Positions 42,715 through 50,580 of a stretch of DNA of 64,000 nt are shown piece by piece. The DNA comes from Guptibacillus hwajinpoensis (lineage in GTDB: Bacteria; Bacillota; Bacilli; Bacillales; Guptibacillaceae): the NCBI RefSeq assembly GCF_029277305.1, contig NZ_CP119526.1; one strand, given 5' to 3'. Each line of letters begins with the position of its first letter. Within the stretch, counting starts at the first letter, position 1. The notes beneath the pieces were generated by a model, which was not told where the DNA came from, did not search any database, and saw only the letters and a list, made by a program, of their open reading frames with translations. Position numbers and translations under genes: made by a program.

Positions 42715-43642
42715 CTTGAACCTCCTCAATCAACCTAATCTGAGCATCAAGAGGTTGCCTCATCCATTCCTTCCATTCCTCTCGAGAATTCCTTCGTAAT
42801 TTGTATGAGAAATCTGCTAAATTCACTTTCAAGTTTTCTGAAAGTGTTTGGAATGTTAGATCTTCATGTCGTTCACTTGATTGAGTGGTGCGCTGCTCTT
42901 TATATTTTGCATAATGATCAACAACATATGGTGACAGTTCTGCAGTCATTTCGTAGTTATTCTCATTGGGACAAAGATATGGAAGGTTTTCTTCATACCA
43001 AGCTCTAAAATAAGCGTAACGATCGGTACTATCTTCAAGACCAGAAATAAAGTGGAGAAGCTCACTTGCAAAAGCTACTTGTTTTTGAGAAGGAGATTGC
43101 AACTTTTCACCTATTGGGAGGAGGCTTGAAAAGTTTCTAGATGAGAAATACGCACATGTTAAGTAATGAGTAGAATGATGATCGTCGTTTCTTTTAAATA
43201 GCAGTTCTGAAACAAGAGGGATATCAGTAGGGTCCTGGTATATCGTTGTAAGCAATCCTGCTGATCGATCAATAACAAGACGATATCTGGCATTCAATTG
43301 ATCAGCCGATCCTGTTTCGACCATCCATCTGAGAACGGATTGTACGAATTGGGGGAGATCACAGATAGAATAAGGAAATGGGGCTGAAGGTGTACGTTCC
43401 TTTGCCAATATATCTTGTTGGATAGCAAGAGCTACTTTATTCCGATCTGAAAGATACTTATTCAATCCATTCTCACGAATTGTAGACGAAAGAATGTAAA
43501 GGGTTGAATAGGTAAGACTTTCATCATTGAGATGTGCAGCAGCCGATTTCTTATCATGCTGAATAAGTGTTTTAACATGCTTCTCAAGCCGTTTAATTCC
43601 TTCTGTTTTCCGAATCGTCTCAAGGGAAAGTGAGGGATTCAT
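42695..43642 (-). CDS. Uncharacterised protein coupled to tgl
   Basis: 315 residues from the ATG after AAAGGAGG. Predicted soluble and mostly helical; no domain recognised. The gene overlaps tgl by 20 bp, which is strong evidence for shared transcription and probable functional link to coat cross-linking. It could be a coat substrate, chaperone or activator of the transglutaminase, but the sequence gives no decision. Lys/Gln content is not extreme. A weak sigma-K-like box (CATAGGAATA) lies upstream, with imperfect spacing. Confidence 0.65.
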   Translation of the reverse strand: MNPSLSLETIRKTEGIKRLEKHVKTLIQHDKKSAAAHLNDESLTYSTLYILSSTIRENGLNKYLSDRNKVALAIQQDILAKERTPSAPFPYSICDLPQFVQSVLRWMVETGSADQLNARYRLVIDRSAGLLTTIYQDPTDIPLVSELLFKRNDDHHSTHYLTCAYFSSRNFSSLLPIGEKLQSPSQKQVAFASELLHFISGLEDSTDRYAYFRAWYEENLPYLCPNENNYEMTAELSPYVVDHYAKYKEQRTTQSSERHEDLTFQTLSENLKVNLADFSYKLRRNSREEWKEWMRQPLDAQIRLIEEVQDDHHRR

Positions 43643-43904
43643 CCTGTATCCTCCTTTCAAAAGTCCGCTATTAGAAGCGTATTCCTATGGAAGACAATTC
43701 ATCACAGGTAAAAATCTTTAGGAGATAATATCGTCTCTAAATTGTAGAGGCTATAAAAGAGGAATAAGAAAGAATGAGAAGTACATATGCGATTTGAATT
43801 TATAGGTGGGTGAGCTCTTGTAAATGAATCAGTTTATCAATCGTAGTGGAAATACTGTTCAAGTAACCTGTTATATTGAGGGGAAAAATGGAGGGGGTGA
43901 ACGA

Positions 43905-43937
43905 AATAAAAACACAATCACTGATTGTGTTTTTATT
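43905..43937 (-). terminator. Intrinsic terminator of the ArsR-DUF2087 gene
   Basis: Near-perfect palindrome ATAAAAACACAATCA / TGATTGTGTTTTTAT with one central base; it includes the stop region and ends in a T-rich run on the minus strand. Confidence 0.85.
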
Positions 43938-44508
43938 CAATCGTTGCCCACATTTCTTCTGGATTTAATTCGTAGATGTTATTCTCGCGGTACATAAAAT
44001 GATTAATAATAAATTCTCTACGAATGGTCGCAAAGTCAGGATGGAACTTTTTGATGTATTCATTTATTTCTTTCTCAGGATACTTTTTCCCGCGTTCTAA
44101 TCCATTTATTAAGTGCTTTAGTATAATGATTTTTTTCTTACGTTGAGAAGGAAGATGCTTCAACGTACCGTCTGGTGCTATGAAATTATTCACTACGGAG
44201 TGCATTTTCATTGAATCGTCCTCCTTGTCATAGTTCGGTTGGTAAAGCATATTAGGCAAGGCTTCAGAATAAGAACGTAATTTCTTCTCGTCGATGTAGT
44301 AGTAGATCGTATTCTTATCTCTTCGTTGATAAACAATGCCAGTATCTCTTAATTTAGTCATATGATGAGTGATGGTTGGAGCTTTTAACCCAAGTTTGCC
44401 TGCTATCGCTTGTCCATGGAGAGGACCTGTCGCGAGTAATGAAAGAATTCGAATTCGAGTTGGATCACCGAGCGTTTTATGAAAATTGACTAATCTATTT
44501 AACTGCAT
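43933..44508 (-). CDS. ArsR-family regulator with C-terminal DUF2087
   Basis: 191 residues. Winged helix-turn-helix (about 5-90, LGDPTRIRILSLLATGPLHGQAIAGKLGLKAPTITHHMTKL), then DUF2087 (about 110-190, KKIIILKHLINGLERGKKYPEKEINEYIKKFHPDFATIRRE). This fusion is a recurrent type in Bacillaceae. No metal-binding Cys/His set of classical ArsR is present, so the inducer is unknown. A strong palindrome just upstream of the start predicts autorepression. Confidence 0.88.
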   Translation of the reverse strand: MQLNRLVNFHKTLGDPTRIRILSLLATGPLHGQAIAGKLGLKAPTITHHMTKLRDTGIVYQRRDKNTIYYYIDEKKLRSYSEALPNMLYQPNYDKEDDSMKMHSVVNNFIAPDGTLKHLPSQRKKKIIILKHLINGLERGKKYPEKEINEYIKKFHPDFATIRREFIINHFMYRENNIYELNPEEMWATIE

Positions 44509-44520
44509 GTACTACCCCCT

Positions 44521-44554
44521 ACCATCTAATTAGATTAAAACCTAATTAGATGGT
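44521..44554. promoter_or_regulatory. Candidate operator of the ArsR-DUF2087 regulator
   Basis: ACCATCTAATTAG and CTAATTAGATGGT form a perfect 13-bp inverted repeat with an 8-bp spacer, ending 12 bp before the start codon. Each arm contains the self-complementary CTAATTAG. Confidence 0.75.
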
Positions 44555-44584
44555 AACCTAACTAGTTTGCTTCGTCAATAAAAT

Positions 44585-44755
44585 AGGCTCTTTTCTAAAC
44601 GCTGTTTTCGTAAGCATTGTTGATATAGGAGTGGGGGGATTTCCGCTCCAGGATGCTCGCTTTCCTCGGGGTGGGCGGTGAGCCTCCTCCGCGCACATAA
44701 ACATTGCGCCTGTGGGGTATCACCTGTCCCGCTAGTCCCGCAGGATCATAAAACA
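44585..44755. repeat. Family A dispersed repeat, copy without a clear right end
   Basis: Left end AGGCTCTTTTCTAAAC plus a duplicated start TTTTCGTAAGCATTGTTGATA; then ATTTCCGCTCCAGGATGC and the GC-rich core with GGTATCACCTGTCCCGCTAG. The right terminal repeat is missing, as if truncated. No gene between 44509 and 44939. Confidence 0.65.
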
Positions 44756-44939
44756 AGACAACTTGTACGTATAGCTAAAGTCGTCTTATTTTGTAGCATA
44801 TTCCATTCTAGAATCAACAGCTTGTAAAAAAATTATGATCGATGCCCCTTTTTCTTCTTTCCAATCGATATATAAGATAAGGAAGATTGTTTAACAAGAT
44901 TAGAAAAGAATTAAATGCGAAAAGAAGGAGCGATGGTTA

Positions 44940-45587
44940 ATGATTATTATTGATGCTGGTCATGGTGGAGCAGATCCAGGAGCAAATGGGCATGGTGTAA
45001 CCGAGAAAGATTGGACACTTGAAGTATCGTTACATCAGTATCACTTTCTGAGGAAATTAGGGATACAGTGTAAGGTGACAAGGGATAGGGATGTGCTATT
45101 ACCACCAGAGAGGAGGGCAGCTCTTGTAAAACAATCTGGTGCCAAGGTTTGCATTAGTAATCATTATAACGCTGGTGGAGGAAGTGGAGCAGAAGTTATC
45201 CAATCGATTTATTCAAAAAGTAAGTTGGCAAAGCAAGCAGCTGATGCATTAATGGAAGCAGGTATGCCAGTGCGACGAGTGTTTTCTCGAAAAGGAGAAG
45301 CTGGAGATTATTATTACATGCATCGCTTAACTGGATCTGTCGAGACGATCATTGTCGAATATGGCTTTCTAGATTCGGCTGTTGATATGAAGAAGTTAAG
45401 CATACGTTCTTTTCGTCTCCAATTGGCAGAGGAAGCAGCACTTGCCGCTGTTAAGTATAGTAGAGGTGTTGAGAATTCACTTTATGTCGTTCAATCTGGA
45501 GCTTATTATGCTAAAGATAAGGCGGAGAAACTATGTGAAGAACTCAAGCAAAAGGGGTACGAAGCATTTGTGAGAAAAACGAACTAA
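44940..45587 (+). CDS. N-acetylmuramoyl-L-alanine amidase with SPOR domain
   Basis: 215 residues, start after GAAGGAGCG. Amidase_3 domain (1-175) with zinc ligands in DAGHGGADPGA, SNHYNAGGGSGAE (His) and the catalytic Glu in IIVEYGFL. A SPOR peptidoglycan-binding domain follows (about 180-215, YVVQSGAYYAKDKAEKLCEELKQKG). No signal peptide; this is the CwlC layout, the mother-cell lytic enzyme of B. subtilis. A phage endolysin origin is an alternative. Confidence 0.88.
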   Translation: MIIIDAGHGGADPGANGHGVTEKDWTLEVSLHQYHFLRKLGIQCKVTRDRDVLLPPERRAALVKQSGAKVCISNHYNAGGGSGAEVIQSIYSKSKLAKQAADALMEAGMPVRRVFSRKGEAGDYYYMHRLTGSVETIIVEYGFLDSAVDMKKLSIRSFRLQLAEEAALAAVKYSRGVENSLYVVQSGAYYAKDKAEKLCEELKQKGYEAFVRKTN

Positions 45588-45612
45588 TAAAGTTCATAAA
45601 TTAGCGAAGTCA

Positions 45613-45662
45613 GGTTCTTTTACGAAAATCGTTTCAAAACAAACAACCTTTTAGAAAAAGAG
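45613..45662. repeat. Short family A remnant (ends only)
   Basis: AGGTTCTTTTACGAAAATCG at the left and AACAACCTTTTAGAAAAAGAGCC at the right, only about 50 bp apart. It looks like an internally deleted copy. Confidence 0.35.
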
Positions 45663-45667
45663 CCATT

Positions 45668-45698
45668 AAAAAAGCCGTGCAGAGCACGGCTTTTTTTA
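45668..45698. terminator. Bidirectional intrinsic terminator
   Basis: AAAAAAGCCGTGC pairs with GCACGGCTTTTTT over AGA, between convergent genes. Confidence 0.92.
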
Positions 45699-45702
45699 TA
45701 AT

Positions 45703-45870
45703 TTATTTGAGTAGATCAGGGTTTTCGCTTTTAGCTCGTTTTACTTTCGGCTTACGAATGCCACCTGCAATATCTGCTTTCTTAAATTCCTTCGCATATG
45801 CTACCTCTTGAGCGTCACTTAATGAAAATCCGCTCTCATGTATTGGTTGGTATTGAGAATTCTTAGCCAT
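45703..45870 (-). CDS. YfhE-like small protein (55 residues)
   Basis: ATG eight bases after AAGGAGGAG, 55 codons to TAA, terminator next to the stop. The product has the YfhE-type core LSDAQEVAYAKEFKKAD followed by IAGGIRKPK; in known YfhE proteins the sequence QEVxYxxEFKxADxAGG is the conserved part. Basic, soluble, unknown function. It was likely missed by length filters. Confidence 0.72.
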   Translation of the reverse strand: MAKNSQYQPIHESGFSLSDAQEVAYAKEFKKADIAGGIRKPKVKRAKSENPDLLK

Positions 45871-46006
45871 TTGTAACTCCTCCTTATAATGTCTCTTATA
45901 TTAGGGGTACCCGTGTGAAAATCTCACTAAACATACAGTTGTTATTTTGTTAAACAAATCAAATTTGTGGTACCTTATAACTAATCAACTTAATGACGGA
46001 GGCACT

Positions 46007-46321
46007 ATGAATAGAAAAAGACTATTAAATATCGCAATTGGAAGTATCATTGTACTAATTAGTATTTTTGCAATTGGAAGGTACACGTATGTACATGAAG
46101 AGCATATTGAGCGAGGTGAAGTGATTAAAAAGGAAAGCATCGATCACCATTTCTATGTATTTGTACAACCTGAAGGGGAAGGTGAAGCAAAAGAGCTCGA
46201 AATGGAAGATGAACTGAGCTGGAACCTCGTACGTGAAGGTGATGTATATAACGTCGTTTACTCCTGGTATGGAGGTAAGCAACCGACAATTGAAGAGATG
46301 GAACGAATAGAACGCGAATGA
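46007..46321 (+). CDS. Small membrane-anchored protein (104 residues)
   Basis: ATG five bases after CGGAGG. One N-terminal membrane segment (about 7-24, IAIGSIIVLISIFAIG), then an extracytoplasmic acidic domain (HHFYVFVQPEGEGEAKELEMEDELSW and YNVVYSWYGG). No known family; the size and layout resemble small Bacillus membrane proteins with a YxxxV-type beta domain. Convergent with gerAC, with a shared terminator. Confidence 0.68.
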   Translation: MNRKRLLNIAIGSIIVLISIFAIGRYTYVHEEHIERGEVIKKESIDHHFYVFVQPEGEGEAKELEMEDELSWNLVREGDVYNVVYSWYGGKQPTIEEMERIERE

Positions 46322-46347
46322 GTGTAGTCACTCTTCGCGTTTTATTT
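46311..46347. terminator. Bidirectional terminator between the small membrane gene and gerAC
   Basis: AACGCGA-GAGTG pairs with CACTC-TCGCGTT over TAGT; T run TTTATTT on the plus strand. Confidence 0.85.
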
Positions 46348-47475
46348 AATTATGCCTGTTTCGTCTATGTCTACCTTCACTTTTGCTTCTAGCTTGATTT
46401 CTTTATATTCTTTCTCCCATCTTTTTGCGTTCCATGCCTTATGGTGGTAGGCATTCAGATCACGACCAATTCCGAGAAAATCACAGTTAGCTTCCTGCAA
46501 CTTGTTAAGGATTTCGTTTGCTCTTACGGTTAAACGTTTGGATAAATCATCGGCAATGTCAGTCAGCTGGCTTTTTTCTTTAAGGTTGTTCTGTGGATAT
46601 TCTTCGATGTTTCCTCTTAGTTCAAGATTAATCGTCACTTTCTCCAAAAGATTATTCTTAATAGAATAATCTTTTTCTACTGAATCATTTCGTACGTTTA
46701 TTGTTACTGTATTTGTTAGGAATTCATTGTTTGGATCGTTATCAAGAAACTCCACAATACTGGTTTTATTGCTACTTTCATTGTTCATTAATAGGAGTAG
46801 CTTCGCATCACTAGGTGGTAAAGTCGTCCCTGTATAGGTGGTTTCGTGGAAAAGAGCTAACCCATTAAACTCAGGGCTACTTGCCTCTTCGTTATAACTA
46901 ATATAAGGGAGAGCATAATCCTGACCTTCGTCTAAGGAATACCGAAATGCTTTCTCAACAGTCATTTTTGTTGCTTCCGTTTTATTCTCTGCTCCTTTAA
47001 TTAGATCCGTCGTAAACTCTACGATAAGTGTGTCTCCGATATGATCCAGGTTAAATATATCTAAAGCTCGTCCTTCAACAACTGCTATTCGCGCATCTAG
47101 TGGACTTTTGGGATCTCTGAACAGAATATCAAGCATATGATCGATATTCTGTTTGGCTACTTCTTCACCGAGAAGTAGTAGCTGATTCTTTGATGCACTC
47201 AATTGCTTTGAGATGAGACGATCCATTTGTAACCGAGTCTCACGTGAAGACGGCCCTACTACAGACACGACGCGATTGGAATAGACGCCTCCTTGACTAA
47301 CGGGAACACCAAGGTTTCGAACAACGAAGGTTGTACGTATCATGTTATTACTTTCATAATCAAACCCAGCTCCATATACTATCTTAGAATTTTTTAATAG
47401 CTCTTGATCCCAGCATGAGGTTAAGGTAAGGGTACAACAAATGACGAGAATGTAATGCGCAATCTTCAGATTCAT
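46342..47475 (-). CDS. Germinant receptor C subunit (GerAC family lipoprotein), operon 1
   Basis: 377 residues. Lipoprotein signal ending LTSC (near residue 20), then the Ger(x)C fold: WDQELLKNSKIVYGAGFDYE, RLQMDRLISKQLSASKNQLLLLGEE, and the C-terminal third (AKVKVDIDETGIIK). Start overlaps the B gene by four bases. It is the outer-face lipoprotein subunit needed for assembly of the spore germination receptor. Ligand unknown. Confidence 0.92.
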   Translation of the reverse strand: MNLKIAHYILVICCTLTLTSCWDQELLKNSKIVYGAGFDYESNNMIRTTFVVRNLGVPVSQGGVYSNRVVSVVGPSSRETRLQMDRLISKQLSASKNQLLLLGEEVAKQNIDHMLDILFRDPKSPLDARIAVVEGRALDIFNLDHIGDTLIVEFTTDLIKGAENKTEATKMTVEKAFRYSLDEGQDYALPYISYNEEASSPEFNGLALFHETTYTGTTLPPSDAKLLLLMNNESSNKTSIVEFLDNDPNNEFLTNTVTINVRNDSVEKDYSIKNNLLEKVTINLELRGNIEEYPQNNLKEKSQLTDIADDLSKRLTVRANEILNKLQEANCDFLGIGRDLNAYHHKAWNAKRWEKEYKEIKLEAKVKVDIDETGIIK

Positions 47476-48560
47476 GCCGCACCTTCTTTCTTCTTCGTAA
47501 TAACACTGATAATCCAGAGTAGTATTGGAATTCCTAGCGCAAAGAAATAGCTCGCGTTTGCATGATAACTAGATAGCGTCTCTATCGTATAACGATCATG
47601 CGTAAACGTAGACAGAATGAGTGAAACAATAGCGACAATGATTATGGGGCCAGTTGTTTTCTTTCTTTTAGTGAGATACTGTATTCCTATTCCACCAATA
47701 TACAAGTAAGAAGCATAGGAAGTCATAACTGAAATGATCCAAATCGAAAGAAAAAGTAAGTCTACTCGATCAACAATGATGAAAGAGACGCCTTTCAACA
47801 TATAGACGATTGGCTCAGGAATCATCTCGAGTTGTTTTGGGCTAAAGAAAACGTACGTGGTGAAAGTTAGAAAAGCATATAAGCTTGTTACAGCTAGATT
47901 GGCTAATGATGCACTTTTTAAAGCAGCTTTCCCTTTATCTTGTACATAAGGATATACAAAAAGGATAACTTCAAATCCAAGCATTGAAACGATTCCTTTT
48001 TGCGTTGCTTTAAGGATTGTACCAAATCCGTTTTCACCAATGGGTAATATATAGCGCAAATCGGCATCTTTTAATGTATAAGCAGCCATTATGACGAGCG
48101 GGACGATGAGAATAGAAACAATTTGATAGAATCTACCCATTACCTTAAGTTTGCCTACAGCAAGGTACGTTCCTGTTAGAGTGAGAAGTAATAAAATCGC
48201 TAGCATCGGTGTACGAAATAGAACCCATGTTTTAACGGTTGTTTCAAATAGTTCCAATACAATAACGGCTGTCGAGATGGCAAATGCGATGTAAAGTAAC
48301 GAAAGAACAAATGCGATGTACTTCCCAACAATTTTTGGAGCAAATTCGTATAGCGTTGAAGATGGAAATCGATTGCTTAAAAGATAAAGAATGTAGATGA
48401 CCCCTTGGATAATTGCGCCTGTTAATATAAGCGTAATCCATCCATCCGCTCCGGCCCCCGAATAAAGGGAAGTTGGTAGAGAAAGCACGCCAACGCCTAC
48501 CTGAGTTTGGAAAATAATAAAAAACAATTGTGTAGAGTGAATCGTGTTATTCGTCTTCAT
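47472..48560 (-). CDS. Germinant receptor B subunit (GerAB family permease), operon 1
   Basis: 362 residues from the ATG after AAGGTGG; the frame is open upstream without a ribosome site. Ten predicted membrane segments of the amino-acid/polyamine/organocation type, beginning FFIIFQTQVGVGVLSLP. GerAB-type subunits bind the amino-acid germinant. Overlaps the A gene by 14 bp. The residues lining the ligand pocket cannot be assigned by eye. Confidence 0.92.
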   Translation of the reverse strand: MKTNNTIHSTQLFFIIFQTQVGVGVLSLPTSLYSGAGADGWITLILTGAIIQGVIYILYLLSNRFPSSTLYEFAPKIVGKYIAFVLSLLYIAFAISTAVIVLELFETTVKTWVLFRTPMLAILLLLTLTGTYLAVGKLKVMGRFYQIVSILIVPLVIMAAYTLKDADLRYILPIGENGFGTILKATQKGIVSMLGFEVILFVYPYVQDKGKAALKSASLANLAVTSLYAFLTFTTYVFFSPKQLEMIPEPIVYMLKGVSFIIVDRVDLLFLSIWIISVMTSYASYLYIGGIGIQYLTKRKKTTGPIIIVAIVSLILSTFTHDRYTIETLSSYHANASYFFALGIPILLWIISVITKKKEGAA

Positions 48561-50070
48561 TGCGTTTCCACCTTCTTGAGAACCATTCCTGTCTTTGTTC
48601 TTGAGCATGAACATCAATTGGTCGTTTTCCAAGAAGCCACCTTGGTACCCTAATAATTGAATCCTTTAACTCACTGAAACGAAATGGTGCAAGTGGAGAG
48701 AAATAAGGTGTGCCGAATGTTTCTAACCCACAAAGGTGAATTAAGATCATCGATAATCCAAATACAAGTCCGATGAATCCAAAAGTTGCAGATAACAGCA
48801 TTAAAGGAAAGCCAAGTAATCGAATGGACATGCTCATTTCATAAGAAGGAACAGCAAAGGACGAGATAGCGGTCAAGGCTACGATAATGATCATCATGTT
48901 TGAAACGAGATTCGCTTCTACTATAGCTGTTCCAATAACTAAACCGCCTACAATACCAATTGTTTGTGCAATCGGATTAGGCAGCCTAATTGCAGCTTCT
49001 CTTAACAATTCAAGTGTAATTTGCATGATCAATGCTTCAATTAAAGGTGGAAAAGGAACATTTTCTAGAGAACTTTTGATATTTAGAATGAGTTCGGCAG
49101 GTAGTATTTCAGAGTGAAATGAAACGGTTGCAATGTAGACAGACGGTAAGGCAAGTGCAAATATAAAGCTCGTAATTCTGATCAACCGTAAGACGGTGCC
49201 AATATACCAACGGCTATTGTAATCCTCAGGTGATTGGTAGAAAGCAAAAAAAGTTACGGGCATGATTAAAGTAGAGGGACTGCCCTCCATAAAAACACCA
49301 ATTCTTCCTTCGGTAATATGCGCTGTTAATCGATCAGGACGCTCTGTGCTAAGCATTTGTGGAAAAGGGGAGAAAGGTTCGTCTTCGATAAACTCTTCTA
49401 CATACCCAGGTGTTTGAATCGAATCTGCTTCTATAGCATTAATCCGTCTTTCAACCTCAGCAACTAAATCCGGGTTAACAAGATTCTGTATGTAGGCGAT
49501 GGCTATTTTCGTATCTGTCGCTTTGCCTGCTTTGAAAAATTTAACAACTAGATTCGGATTCTCAATTCGGCGACGTAACATTTGTAAATTCTGCATGATA
49601 TTCTCAACGAAGCCCTCATGAGAGCCTCGTACGACTTGCTCATTTACTGGCTCGGTTACAGCTCTAGACTCGCCTGCAAAAGCTTCAAGTATATATAAAT
49701 GTTGGGTTCCATCTACCAAAAAAACGGCAAAACCCTTCGTAAGACCAGAGACCGCCTCATGAAGATTAGTCGAGATACGTATTTCTTTCGAAGTAACGAT
49801 CTTCTCTATGTTCAGTTCGTTTCGTTCCAATAAAGGTTTAATAATTGTTTTTTGTAGCTTATCCTCGCTAGTCAATGGGTCTAAATAACAAATGATGCAT
49901 TTAACATCTTTGAGAACCACTTCTCTGAATTTAAGGTCATCTGTTTGATAGAAGGCATCTGACAAATACTGTTTGTTTTCCTCGACCGTGAAAAATGATT
50001 GATAGGATTCAGCAGAAGTGGGAATTTGATATGGTTTATTTCGATAGGGTTTCCGTGTACCACGTCTCAC
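48547..50070 (-). CDS. Germinant receptor A subunit (GerAA family), operon 1
   Basis: 507 residues from a GTG after AAGGAG. A long N-terminal cytosolic domain (1-290) and a membrane domain of about four to six segments (290-480) with LPPLIEALIMQITLELLREA-like sequence, VGGLVIGTAIVEANLV and SFAVPSYEM, the GerA hallmarks. First gene of the operon. It forms the oligomeric channel-like part of the receptor. Confidence 0.94.
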   Translation of the reverse strand: MRRGTRKPYRNKPYQIPTSAESYQSFFTVEENKQYLSDAFYQTDDLKFREVVLKDVKCIICYLDPLTSEDKLQKTIIKPLLERNELNIEKIVTSKEIRISTNLHEAVSGLTKGFAVFLVDGTQHLYILEAFAGESRAVTEPVNEQVVRGSHEGFVENIMQNLQMLRRRIENPNLVVKFFKAGKATDTKIAIAYIQNLVNPDLVAEVERRINAIEADSIQTPGYVEEFIEDEPFSPFPQMLSTERPDRLTAHITEGRIGVFMEGSPSTLIMPVTFFAFYQSPEDYNSRWYIGTVLRLIRITSFIFALALPSVYIATVSFHSEILPAELILNIKSSLENVPFPPLIEALIMQITLELLREAAIRLPNPIAQTIGIVGGLVIGTAIVEANLVSNMMIIIVALTAISSFAVPSYEMSMSIRLLGFPLMLLSATFGFIGLVFGLSMILIHLCGLETFGTPYFSPLAPFRFSELKDSIIRVPRWLLGKRPIDVHAQEQRQEWFSRRWKRNEDE

Positions 50071-50194
50071 TTCGCATTCTCCTTTTATTGTCCTTAGTTA
50101 TTCTTTAGTTTGGTAACAATAGCGAAATGTTATGTATCTCGCCCTATTTTGTAAATCAATAGTTATAATTCCATGTCTTGTTTTATTAACTTTT

Positions 50195-50249
50195 TGGCTA
50201 TTTCACTCGAATGAGCCAAAAATCAACACTGTTCATTAACATAACCAAC
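50195..50249. repeat. Family B dispersed repeat, half copy
   Basis: TTTCACTCGAATGAGCC then AAAAATCAACACTGTTCATTAACATA; the reverse complement of the left end of the copy at 17633. Only one end is present. Confidence 0.55.
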
Positions 50250-50276
50250 TTTTTAGGTGAAAGTAGAAAGTTATGA

Positions 50277-50304
50277 TTGATTATTCAGTATAAATGTTTA
50301 TAAT
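50277..50304 (+). promoter_or_regulatory. argS sigma-A promoter
   Basis: TTGATT, 16-bp spacer, TATAAT, about 20-25 bp before the first base of the T-box leader. Confidence 0.7.
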
Positions 50305-50334
50305 GAGTACTAATATTATGTATCGTCTATGCGA

Positions 50335-50547
50335 AAGAGAGTAATGTTTGTAACAGAATGAAGCGATTCGGGGATGGTGGGAGCCCGGCAACTGAGCAAA
50401 CATGAACCGGACTTTCAAGACACTGTTCTGAATGAAGTAGGATCAGTCGGACTCGCCGTTATCGAGTAAAGCTGGCTCGTTAGCGAGCAACCAGAGTGGT
50501 ACCGCGGGTTAATCTCCGTCTCTTATTTAGAGACGGAGATTTTTTGT
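50335..50547 (+). promoter_or_regulatory. T-box riboswitch of argS (Arg specifier)
   Basis: The T-box sequence AGAGTGGTACCGCGGG is at about 50491, after stem III (CTGGCTCG/CGAGCAACCAG). The terminator is AATCTCCGTCTC/GAGACGGAGATT plus TTTTTT (about 50513-50547). Stem I pairs ATGTTTG with CAAACAT; the specifier loop GAAC-CGG-AC gives CGG (50408-50410), an Arg codon, in agreement with the downstream argS. Uncharged tRNA-Arg would stabilise the antiterminator and turn argS on. Confidence 0.9.
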
Positions 50548-50580
50548 ATGATCAGGTTAAATATTTAAGGAGGTCAGGAA

